From: JASLDZ01 sp038226305
GTDB taxonomy: Bacteria; Pseudomonadota; Alphaproteobacteria; Caulobacterales; Caulobacteraceae
Reading direction: 5' to 3'
NCBI GenBank assembly: GCA_038226305.1
Contig: JBBRQN010000008.1
Span: forward strand, 1-64,000
DNA length: 64,000 nucleotides
This document shows, piece by piece, positions 9,399 through 16,587 of this stretch; position 1 is the first letter of the stretch; each line of letters opens with the position of its first letter. The notes under the pieces were generated by a model. That model made no database searches, had not been told where the DNA came from, and saw only the letters and a list, made by a program, of their open reading frames with translations. The position numbers and the translations under genes are program-made.

Positions 9399-9455
9399 GG
9401 CGGGCTCCTTCAGGTCGGCGCCGCAGCGCTCGGGCCTGAAAGGATCAGGCCGCCC

Positions 9456-10709
9456 TCAGGGGTGGAGGAGAGATTCCGACTTCTTCCCCATCACCGGGGC
9501 GGTTTCCGGGGCGGCGACGGGGCGCCCCTCGAAGACCTTGTCGTAGGCGGCGAGCAGGGCCTTGGCGGAGTGATCCCACGCCAGGACACTCTCGACCCGC
9601 TCGCGACCGAACACGCTCATGCGCTCGCGCTGCGTCGGATCGTCCAGCAATTCCAGGAGCTTGTCCGCAAGGTCGGCCACGTCGCCGGGGCGGGCGTAGA
9701 GCGAGGCTTCCTGCGCCGAGAAGCGGCCCTCGGTCACCTCGAACTGCACGATGGGCTTACCCAGCGCCATGTATTCGATGATCTTGTTCATCGTGGACTT
9801 GTCGTTCAGTTCGCCCGGTTTGTCGGGGTTCACGCACACGTCGGAGGCCCCCAGGGCATCGCGCAGCACGTCGTCCGACACCCGGCCTGTGAAGGTGACG
9901 TGATCCTCGAGCCCCAGCCGAGCGGTCATGGCCACGAGGTCGTCCTTGAACGAGCCGCCACCCACCAGCAGAAGCTGCACGTCGTCGCGCCCGCGGTCGC
10001 GCACGATCAGCTGCATCGACTCCAGCAGGAGGTCGAGCCCCTCCTGCTCGCCCATCACCCCGACATAGCCGATCAGGTGCCTGCGCCCGTTGCGCCACTT
10101 GGGGTCGCCCCCATTGGAGCGTGGCCAGCGGGCGAGGTCGGGGCCGGAGCGCACCACGAACACCTGCTCAGGCTTCCGCGCGCCCCGCGTCAGGGCCACC
10201 TTGCGATAGCTCTCGTTGGTGGAGATCACCACGTCCGCCAGGCGGAAGGTCAGGGCCTCCATGCCCTTGAGCAGGTTCCAGAAAAAGCCGCGCTTGCCGC
10301 TCTTGGCCTCGTAGAGTTCGGGGCACAGGTCGTGCTGGTCGAACAGGAAGCGCTTGCCCAGCAGCTTGAACGGCAGGGCCACGAGGAAGATCAGGTCGGG
10401 CGGGTTGCAGGCGTGGATCACGTCGAACCCGCGCCCGAAGGCGATCCGCGTCGCCAGGGTCAGCTGCCAGAACAGCGCCGCCCCATACTCCACCACATAG
10501 CCCAGGGGCCCTGAGGCCTCGTGCGGCAGGGGATGGCGCCACACGTCCACGCCCTCCAGCCGTTCGCGGGGCGCGGTGAAGCCCTTCATGGCCGGGCAGA
10601 TGACGCTGACGTCATAGCCCGCCTTGGCGAGGGTGGTCGCCTCCAGCCAAACGCGCCGATCGAACGGCACGGGCAGGTTCTCGACGATGATCAGAACGCG
10701 ACGCGCCAT
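9456..10709 (-). CDS. GT4 family glycosyltransferase
   Basis: About 417 residues with the GT-B fold. The N-terminal segment VLIIVENLPVPFDRRVWLEA is typical of GT4 enzymes of exopolysaccharide clusters; the C-terminal nucleotide-sugar-binding region shows IGYVGVMGEQEGLDLLLESM, VTFTGRVSDD and the acidic motif region around NDKSTMNKIIEYMALGKP. It transfers a sugar from an activated donor to a lipid-linked acceptor on the cytoplasmic side. ATG at 10709 is taken; a GTG at 10721 adds MSSP. A full CtrA box lies about 24-39 bases upstream, so cell-cycle control is plausible. Confidence 0.88.
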   Translation of the reverse strand: MARRVLIIVENLPVPFDRRVWLEATTLAKAGYDVSVICPAMKGFTAPRERLEGVDVWRHPLPHEASGPLGYVVEYGAALFWQLTLATRIAFGRGFDVIHACNPPDLIFLVALPFKLLGKRFLFDQHDLCPELYEAKSGKRGFFWNLLKGMEALTFRLADVVISTNESYRKVALTRGARKPEQVFVVRSGPDLARWPRSNGGDPKWRNGRRHLIGYVGVMGEQEGLDLLLESMQLIVRDRGRDDVQLLLVGGGSFKDDLVAMTARLGLEDHVTFTGRVSDDVLRDALGASDVCVNPDKPGELNDKSTMNKIIEYMALGKPIVQFEVTEGRFSAQEASLYARPGDVADLADKLLELLDDPTQRERMSVFGRERVESVLAWDHSAKALLAAYDKVFEGRPVAAPETAPVMGKKSESLLHP

Positions 10710-10732
10710 GGGGGATGACACACTTTCTTACT

Positions 10733-10748
10733 GTTAACGCTTCGTTAA
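10733..10748 (-). promoter_or_regulatory. Candidate CtrA box (TTAA-N7-TTAAC)
   Basis: Read on the minus strand the site is TTAACGAAGCGTTAAC, a perfect TTAA-N7-TTAAC match to the CtrA consensus of Caulobacterales; the plus-strand reading also gives TTAA-N7-TTAA because the core is an inverted repeat. It lies in the 189-base region between the divergent GT4 gene and the 10899 gene, closer to the GT4 start. Function is inferred from the consensus only. Confidence 0.65.
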
Positions 10749-10898
10749 GCCAGCGCCGTGCCACCCGGCAGGGCGCGGCGCCGTGGCCGGTTGACGCATC
10801 GAGAGGCGCGCCGCCGCTTCTCCTCTCACGGGAATTGACCACCGCACTTGCAGCCGCACGCCGATGCAAGCCACTTTGCACCGATAGTCGGAGACCCC

Positions 10899-11300
10899 AT
10901 GACCCAACGCCGCCGTCTATCCCTGGGTCTTGTCGCCGTCGCCGTCCTGACGGCGTCTACTGCTCACGCCGCCGAGGAGCGCAAGAAGGGGGGCGGCACG
11001 AGCTTCACCCAGTTCACCACCCTCACCGGCGCCGTCGCCAAGGCGGGGGGCGGCCGGGGCGTGCTGGCGGTGGAGGCCGGGATCGACACCCCCGACGCCG
11101 GCCTGCGCCTCCGTGCTACGCAGATGCAGCCCGTGCTGCGCGACGCCTATGTGCAGTTCATCGTGCGCTATGCGGGCTCGCTGGCCCCCGGCGCCCCGCC
11201 CAGCGCAGACGTGATCGGCGGAGAACTGCAGCGCGCCACCGACCGGGTGCTGGGACGCCCCGGAGCGACGCTGCTGCTAAGCTCCATCCTCGTGAACTGA
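10899..11300 (+). CDS. Exported protein of unknown function, weakly FliL-like
   Basis: 133 residues from ATG 10899, chosen because GGAG lies five bases upstream; the same frame extends to 10848 without support. Residues 1-24 (MTQRRRLSLGLVAVAVLTAS, then TAHA|AEE) form a signal peptide with a twin Arg-containing start. The mature part has a beta-then-helix arrangement: FTQFTTLTGAVA, a strand, then LRDAYVQFIVRYA and a final helix plus strand TLLLSSILVN. That outline recalls the C-terminal domain of the flagellar protein FliL, but I regard this as a weak resemblance. Next gene starts 16 bases on, so the two are probably co-transcribed. Periplasmic. Confidence 0.72.
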   Translation: MTQRRRLSLGLVAVAVLTASTAHAAEERKKGGGTSFTQFTTLTGAVAKAGGGRGVLAVEAGIDTPDAGLRLRATQMQPVLRDAYVQFIVRYAGSLAPGAPPSADVIGGELQRATDRVLGRPGATLLLSSILVN

Positions 11301-11316
11301 GACCGGAGGGCGCGAC

Positions 11317-12171
11317 ATGGCCGCTGTGGATGCCCACCTGGCGAGAGACCTCGACATGGCCGGCTCGCAGACGGGCGGGGCGGACCTCCTCACCGTCGCT
11401 GGCATGGCGGCGGTGATCTACTGCCTCAGCGTGATGCTGCACGAGGGCTTGGGCCACGGGGGCGCCTGCCTCGCCGTCGGGTCGCAGCCCAAGGCGTGGG
11501 GCGCGTTCTACTTCGACTGCGACACGCACCTGGACCCGCCGTGGAAGTGGCGGGTGGTGGCGGCGGCGGGCAACACCGTGAACCTGATCGTGGCCGCCAT
11601 CGCGGGGCTGGTGCTGCGCGGCGTGGCGCTCGACCGATCCACGACGCGGCTGGCGCTGACGCTGTTCATCGCGGTGAACCTCTTCACCTGGTCGGGGTAT
11701 TTCCTGTTCTCGGGTCTCACCGGCATCGGTGACTGGGGCGACCAGAAGGAGGCGGTGCTCTGGCAGGTGGAGCCCGGGTTCGCCTGGCGTTCCGGCCTGT
11801 TCGCGTTCGGACTGGCGACCTACGTCGGCTCCATGCGGCTGACGGGGCGTCTGTTGGGCACGATCTTCGGCGGGGCGCGGGAGAGCCGGCGCGAGGCGAG
11901 GCGGGTGGTGGCCACAGCCTATCTGACCGGAAGCTTCCTCTCGCTTCTCATCGGCCTGCTCAATCCCGTGGGCCTGTTCGTTACCCTGGCATCGGCTGCG
12001 GCTTCGAGCTTCGGCGGTACGGCGGGTTTCTGGAGTGCGCCCGGCTTCATGCGCCTCGACGGCACCATGCCCACGCCCCGCGTGGAGCGCAGCTGGCCAT
12101 GGATCATGGCGGGCGTGCTGGTCGCCGGGGCCTACGCGGCAGTGCTCGGGCGGTCGATCAAGTTCGGCTGA
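11317..12171 (+). CDS. Multi-pass membrane protein with HEGLGH motif, M50-like but non-canonical
   Basis: 284 residues with about 6 hydrophobic helices. In helix 1 the sequence VMLHEGLGHGGACLAVGSQ places two His and a Glu as site-2 protease (M50) proteins do, but the spacing is HExxxH rather than HExxH. A later NPVG near residue 213 (LLNPVGLFVTLASAAASS) could supply the distal part of an active site, but no clear NxxPxxxxDG motif is seen. GGAGG seven bases before the ATG fixes the start. It follows the 10899 gene closely. Either a divergent membrane peptidase or an inactive relative; substrate unknown. Confidence 0.68.
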   Translation: MAAVDAHLARDLDMAGSQTGGADLLTVAGMAAVIYCLSVMLHEGLGHGGACLAVGSQPKAWGAFYFDCDTHLDPPWKWRVVAAAGNTVNLIVAAIAGLVLRGVALDRSTTRLALTLFIAVNLFTWSGYFLFSGLTGIGDWGDQKEAVLWQVEPGFAWRSGLFAFGLATYVGSMRLTGRLLGTIFGGARESRREARRVVATAYLTGSFLSLLIGLLNPVGLFVTLASAAASSFGGTAGFWSAPGFMRLDGTMPTPRVERSWPWIMAGVLVAGAYAAVLGRSIKFG

Positions 12172-12232
12172 CACCGCTGCGGTGCGGGCGGGTGCTTGCG
12201 GGAGCCGACACGGCGAAATAGCGTCCGCGGCC

Positions 12233-13603
12233 ATGAGAACAGCCCTCCTCGCCGCCTCCGCCCTCCTCGCCTTGGGCCTGCCCGCCGCCGCCCAGTCGGT
12301 GGAGGCCGCTAGGATCGACGCCGCGATCGCGTCGACGCTGAAGGATCAGAACGCGCCCTCCGCCTCCGTGGCGGTCGTGCGGGACGGGAAGATCGTCTAC
12401 GCCCGCGCCTTCGGCCACGCCGACCTGGCCGCAAAGAAGCCCGCTAGCGCCGCCACGCGCTATGAGATCGCCAGCGTCTCCAAGGAGTTCACGGCCGCCG
12501 CGATCCTGCTCTTGCAGGAGGACGGCAAGCTGAGCCTGGACGACAAGGTCGCCAAATGGCTGCCCGACCTGACCGACGCGGACAAGGTGAGCGTGCGCCA
12601 GCTTCTCAGCCACACGAGCGGCTACTCCGACTACTGGCCGCAGGACTACATCATGAAGCCCATGATGGCCGACACCACGCCCCGCGCCATCCTCGACGGC
12701 TGGGCCAAGCGCCCGCTGGACTACAAGCCCGGCGACAAGTGGCAGTACTCCAACACCGGCTACGTGGTGGCCGGGCAGATCATCGAGAAGGTAACCGGCG
12801 AGCCCCTGTTCGTCTTCCTGAAGCGCCGCATCTTCGACCCCCTCGACATGACCGGCGTGCGCGACGCGGACACGATCCGCAAGGCGGGCGGCGTCGACGC
12901 CCAGGGCTACCAGCGCTACGCCCTTGGTCCGCAGCGGGCGGTGGATCGCGAGGGGCGCGGCTGGCTCTACGCCATGGGCGAGATGAACACGACCGCCACC
13001 GACGTCGCCAAGTGGGATGCGGCGCTGATGGCCGGGAAGCTCCTGTCGCCCGCCAGCCTCAAGGTCATGACGACGGAGGTGAAGCTCGCCGACGGCAAGG
13101 GCGCCGGCTACGGCCTCGGCCTCTCCATCGGCAAGTCGGGCGACCGGGTGCAGTGGGAGCACGGGGGCGAGGGCACGGGCTTCCTTTCCGAGAATCGCAT
13201 GTGGCCGGATCAGAAGACCGCCGTGGTGGTGCTCACCAACACCTTCTCATCGTCCGCCTACATGACCATCGCCGACCGGATCGAGGCGATCCTGTTCCCG
13301 CCCACGGGCGTGCAGCCCAAGGTGGAGGCCCTGTTCGCCAGCCTGCAGGCGGGCCAGCCCGACCGCTCGGGCTTCACCGAGAACTTCAACGGCTACCTCA
13401 CCCCGCAGACGGTGGCCGACTATCGCGCGACGCTCGGCCCGCTGGGCAAGCCGACCCTTTTCAAGCTGCAGCGCGAGCGCCTGCGCGGTGGCATGACCCA
13501 GCGCACCTACCGCATCGCGGCCGGCGGCAAGACGCTGACGCTGAACAGCTATCAGGAGCCCTCGGGCAAGTTCGAGCAGTTCCTGATCGACGAGGCCCAC
13601 TGA
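12233..13603 (+). CDS. Serine hydrolase of the beta-lactamase (class C/PBP) family
   Basis: 456 residues. Signal peptide MRTALLAASALLALGLPAAA cleaved near AAAQ. The active-site tetrad SVSK (Ser81, Lys84) sits in YEIASVSKEFTAAAI, and the second motif YSN (YSNTGYVVAGQIIEKVTGE, about residue 172) follows; HGGEGTGF near residue 309 takes the place of the KTG/HxG third motif. Such proteins are periplasmic esterases, D-aminopeptidases or carboxypeptidases rather than true beta-lactamases. The C-terminal ~120 residues form an extra domain of unknown role. ATG 12233 begins the signal peptide; a longer upstream frame overlaps the previous gene and is not used. Two bases separate it from the next lipoprotein gene. 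Confidence 0.87.
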   Translation: MRTALLAASALLALGLPAAAQSVEAARIDAAIASTLKDQNAPSASVAVVRDGKIVYARAFGHADLAAKKPASAATRYEIASVSKEFTAAAILLLQEDGKLSLDDKVAKWLPDLTDADKVSVRQLLSHTSGYSDYWPQDYIMKPMMADTTPRAILDGWAKRPLDYKPGDKWQYSNTGYVVAGQIIEKVTGEPLFVFLKRRIFDPLDMTGVRDADTIRKAGGVDAQGYQRYALGPQRAVDREGRGWLYAMGEMNTTATDVAKWDAALMAGKLLSPASLKVMTTEVKLADGKGAGYGLGLSIGKSGDRVQWEHGGEGTGFLSENRMWPDQKTAVVVLTNTFSSSAYMTIADRIEAILFPPTGVQPKVEALFASLQAGQPDRSGFTENFNGYLTPQTVADYRATLGPLGKPTLFKLQRERLRGGMTQRTYRIAAGGKTLTLNSYQEPSGKFEQFLIDEAH

Positions 13604-13605
13604 TC

Positions 13606-14115
13606 ATGCGCCGGGCCGCAGCGGTCGCCATCGCCCTGGTCTGCCTGGCGGGCTGCGCGACGATCCCGCGCATCCAGGCCGCCGACGACATCCACACTTT
13701 CCTCGTATCCGTTCGCGACGGCGACAGGTCCGGGTTCGAGGCCCACGTGGATCGCGACGCCCTTAAGGTGCAGCTCCGCTCCCGCCTGATCGCCGAGACC
13801 GCGGGCTCCGGCGGCCGCATCGCCACTCTGGGCGCGGCGCTGGCAGCCCCCCTGGTGGACGTGGCGGTGAACGCCCTCCTGCGGCCGGACACCTTCCGGG
13901 CCTTGGCGATCCGCCTCGGCTACGACCCGCAGAAGCCGATCCCCAACACCCTGGCCATCGCCGCCTTCGTGAAGCCGCTGGGCGGAGGCCACGCCTGCGT
14001 CACCGAAGTCCGCGGCGGCCCCTGCGTGCTCGACTTCCAGAGCGAGGACGGCGTCTACAAGCTCTCCGGCTACGAAGGCCCCATCGACTCCAAGAAGCTC
14101 GGCTTCGGCCGTTAG
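13606..14115 (+). CDS. DUF2939-type lipoprotein
   Basis: 169 residues. The N-terminus MRRAAAVAIALVCLAGCATI carries a lipobox (LAGC), so it should be an outer or inner membrane lipoprotein. The body starting ADDIHTFLVSVRDGDRSGFE and VDRDALKVQLRSRL resembles DUF2939, a family of small bacterial lipoproteins of unknown function with this helix arrangement and a C-terminal YKLSGYEGP-like segment. It begins two bases after the serine-hydrolase stop and is likely part of the same operon. Confidence 0.75.
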   Translation: MRRAAAVAIALVCLAGCATIPRIQAADDIHTFLVSVRDGDRSGFEAHVDRDALKVQLRSRLIAETAGSGGRIATLGAALAAPLVDVAVNALLRPDTFRALAIRLGYDPQKPIPNTLAIAAFVKPLGGGHACVTEVRGGPCVLDFQSEDGVYKLSGYEGPIDSKKLGFGR

Positions 14116-14127
14116 GCCCAGGCGCGC

Positions 14128-14576
14128 GTGGCGAGCCGTTACGGCCTCGAGATCCGGGCGGCCGTCGCAGCCGACGCGCCAGGCGTTATCGCGCTCTTCG
14201 CTCAAGCGGGCGTGGCCCCTCCCGCCACCGGCCTCGCCGACCGGCTCGAGGCCATCCGCTCCGGCCAGGGGGCCGTGCTCCTCGCCCTGGAGTGGGGCCG
14301 CCCAGCGGCGTCATCGCCCTGTCCTGGACGATGGAACTCACACGCTCCTCGCCCGTGGCGCGGGTGTCCGACCTCTTGGTCGACCCCGACGCGCGGCGAC
14401 GAGGCGTTGGGCGAGCGCTCCTCAAGGCGGCGTCGCAGGCGGCTCGAACCGCGGGCTGCGACCTGCTGCTGCTCGACGTTCCCGCCGTCGGCGAAAGCCT
14501 GCAGGCCTTCGCCCTGGCCAATGGGTTCGAGGCGGACGGTGCCCGGCTGATCCGGCCCCTTCGCAAGAAGAGCTGA
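14128..14576 (+). pseudogene. GNAT N-acetyltransferase, split by a one-base frameshift
   Basis: A GCN5-related acetyltransferase spread over two frames. The N-terminal half (LEIRAAVAADAPGVIALFAQ, from GTG 14128) reads in one frame to about 14291, and the rest (GVIALSWTMEL, then VSDLLVDPDARRRGVGRALL with the acetyl-CoA-binding RRRGVG loop, and LANGFEADGARLIRPL) continues in another frame to the TGA at 14574. Joining at 14289-14294, where the DNA reads ctggagtgggg, restores a normal ~150-residue protein; one missing G would explain it. It may be a real pseudogene or a consensus error. It follows the lipoprotein gene and precedes rbfA. Confidence 0.75.
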
Positions 14577-14640
14577 CGCCCTCCGCTGGACACTCCGCCC
14601 CCGCGCGCCTAACTCCCCCGCCTTCACAAGGCACGTCTCC

Positions 14641-15165
14641 ATGAAATCCAAGGACACCCGCGGCGGCCGGGCGGCCCCGCCGTCGCGCAGCGGCTTCGGA
14701 CCCCGCCCCGGTCGCGGCTCCAGCAAGCCCGAACACCACAAGTCCGGCGCGGTGGGCCCCTCGCAGCGGCAGCTTCGCGCAGGCGAGCTCGTGCGCCATG
14801 CCCTGGCCGAGATCATGCTGGAGGCCAACGTGGCCGATCCGGCGCTGTCCGGCGTGTCGGTCACCGTCTCAGAGGTGCGCATGAGCCCTGACCTGCGCCA
14901 CGCCACCTGCTTCGTGAACCCGCTCGGAGGCGTGAACGCCGACGAGGTGGTGGCCGGGCTGAATCGCGCTACGCGCTTCTTCCGTGGACGGCTCGGCCCG
15001 CACGTGGAGCTGCGCTTCACCCCAGACCTCGTGTTCCGCCACGACGAAAGCTTCGAGACCGCCGCCAAGATGGACGCCCTGTTCGACCGCCTGAACGTGC
15101 AGCGGGACACGGGGCAAGCCACGCCGATCGACCCTGAGGACGATCCGAAGGACGACGACGCCTGA
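14641..15165 (+). CDS. rbfA: Ribosome-binding factor A
   Basis: 174 residues, with a ~40-residue basic, disordered N-terminal extension before the RbfA KH-like core (QRQLRAGELVRHALAEIML, then ADPALSGVSVTVSEVRMSPD and RHATCFVNPLG). RbfA binds the immature 30S subunit near the 5' end of 16S rRNA and is needed for late maturation and cold growth. The acidic tail (EDDPKDDDA) is typical of alphaproteobacterial versions. Its stop overlaps the truB start by one base (TGATG). Confidence 0.95.
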   Translation: MKSKDTRGGRAAPPSRSGFGPRPGRGSSKPEHHKSGAVGPSQRQLRAGELVRHALAEIMLEANVADPALSGVSVTVSEVRMSPDLRHATCFVNPLGGVNADEVVAGLNRATRFFRGRLGPHVELRFTPDLVFRHDESFETAAKMDALFDRLNVQRDTGQATPIDPEDDPKDDDA

Positions 15166-16103
15166 TGGGCCGTCGCAAGTCGGGAGACCCCGTCTCCGGC
15201 TGGGTGTGCCTCGACAAGCCGCTGGGCCTCGGGTCCACGGGTGCCGTAGGCAAGGTGCGTGCGCTGCTGAAGGCGCAGAAGGCCGGGCACGCGGGCACGC
15301 TCGATCCCCTCGCCAGCGGAATTCTGCCCATCGCGCTCGGCGAAGCGACGAAGACCATGCCCTTCGCCACCGACGCCTCGAAAAGCTACCGCTTCACTGT
15401 CGAATGGGGCCGCGCCACGACCACCCTCGACCTCGAGGGCGACACCAGCGCCACCTCCGACGTGCGGCCGACCGTGGAAGCCGCGGCTGAGGCGTTGAAG
15501 GCGTTCGTGGGCGAGATCAGCCAGGTCCCCCCGGCCTACTCCGCCATCAAGGTGGACGGCGAGCGCTCTTACGACCTCGCCCGGGAGGGGCGCGCGGTGG
15601 AGCTCGCCCCCCGCACAGTCACCATCCACGCCGCCCGCATCTCAGACGCGCGCGACGCCGACCATCTCGAGATCGAGATCGACTGCGGCAAGGGCGTCTA
15701 CGTCCGCTCCCTCGCCCGCGATCTGGCCGCCGCTCTTGGTACCGTGGGGCACGTTTGCGCGCTGCGGCGGACGCGGGTGGGGCCGTTCACCGAGGGATGC
15801 GCCATTTCACTGGAAAGTTTCGCCGAGTTGGTCCATAGGGGCGACGCCTCGAAGGTGCTCCTTCCGGTCGAGACGGTGCTGGACGACATCCCGGCGCACG
15901 CCGTGACCCATGAAGACGCCTTCCGGCTCGCCCAAGGGCGACAGGTCGTCCTCCTTCCCCGGCAGGTCGAAGCGATGCAGGCGCGGTTCTCAGGAGCCGG
16001 GCCGGACCGCCTCGTATCCGCCTTCGACGGAACCCGCCTCGTCGCCCTTTGCGAGCTTTCGGTCGGACGGCTCAACCCCGTCCGCGTCTTCAACCTCCAG
16101 TAA
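15165..16103 (+). CDS. truB: tRNA pseudouridine(55) synthase
   Basis: 312 residues. Converts U55 to pseudouridine in the T-arm of tRNAs. The N-terminal GWVCLDKPLGLGSTGAVGKV and the catalytic motif GHAGTLDPLASGILPIALGE (nucleophilic Asp near residue 46) are diagnostic, with YRFTVEWGRATTTLDLEGD and GVYVRSLARDLA following. Start ATG 15165 overlaps the rbfA stop. The rpsO Shine-Dalgarno (AAGGAG) is built into its own stop codon region. Confidence 0.96.
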   Translation: MGRRKSGDPVSGWVCLDKPLGLGSTGAVGKVRALLKAQKAGHAGTLDPLASGILPIALGEATKTMPFATDASKSYRFTVEWGRATTTLDLEGDTSATSDVRPTVEAAAEALKAFVGEISQVPPAYSAIKVDGERSYDLAREGRAVELAPRTVTIHAARISDARDADHLEIEIDCGKGVYVRSLARDLAAALGTVGHVCALRRTRVGPFTEGCAISLESFAELVHRGDASKVLLPVETVLDDIPAHAVTHEDAFRLAQGRQVVLLPRQVEAMQARFSGAGPDRLVSAFDGTRLVALCELSVGRLNPVRVFNLQ

Positions 16104-16114
16104 GGAGACACCCG

Positions 16115-16384
16115 ATGTCGATCGAACCGGACCGCAAGGCCGAACTGATCACCACCCACGCCCGCACCCCGGGCGATACCGGCAGCGCCGAAGTGCAGGT
16201 CGCGATCCTCACGGAACGCATCACCAACCTCACCGACCACTTCAAGACGCACAAGAAGGACAACCACTCGCGCCGCGGCCTCCTCAAGATGGTCTCGACG
16301 CGCCGGCGCCTTCTGGACCACCTGAAGGACACCCACGAAGACCGCTACACGGCCATCGTGGCGACCCTCGGGCTGCGTCGCTAG
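16115..16384 (+). CDS. rpsO: 30S ribosomal protein S15
   Basis: 89 residues, the usual length for S15. MSIEPDRKAELITTHARTPG, DTGSAEVQVAILTERI and DNHSRRGLLKMVSTRRRLLD match the family. It binds the central domain of 16S rRNA and helps start 30S platform assembly. ATG 16115 is preceded by AAGGAG overlapping the truB stop, so the two genes are coupled. A longer frame upstream is not used. Confidence 0.97.
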   Translation: MSIEPDRKAELITTHARTPGDTGSAEVQVAILTERITNLTDHFKTHKKDNHSRRGLLKMVSTRRRLLDHLKDTHEDRYTAIVATLGLRR

Positions 16385-16587
16385 ACGACTGCGCAAGCGG
16401 GGAGGGCCGAGGCCTTTCCCGTTTCGCCATTTGTCCACGGAGGGCCGCACCCGGTCCTCATGCCTGAACCGCGCCCCGCATGGGCGGCGCGCGGACCTGG
16501 AGAGGTAAACCGGCCCGTCCGTTTCACGCACGCCCGTCCTGTCCGCACCCCGCGCAATCCGGCCGGGGAGACCGAAAGATCAAAACC
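16385..16587 (+). promoter_or_regulatory. pnp leader region
   Basis: 203 bases between rpsO and pnp with no gene. It contains a GC-rich imperfect inverted repeat around 16471-16497 (ccgcgcc / ggcgcgcgg) that could fold in the transcript. In other proteobacteria pnp messages are autoregulated by RNase III cutting of a leader stem-loop; a similar role here is inference. GGGGAG at 16565-16570 is too distant to be the ribosome site, which is weak. Confidence 0.4.

Noticed and set aside
12233..13603. True class C beta-lactamase
   Set aside because: The third motif and the long C-terminal domain fit general serine esterases/peptidases better; resistance cannot be claimed.
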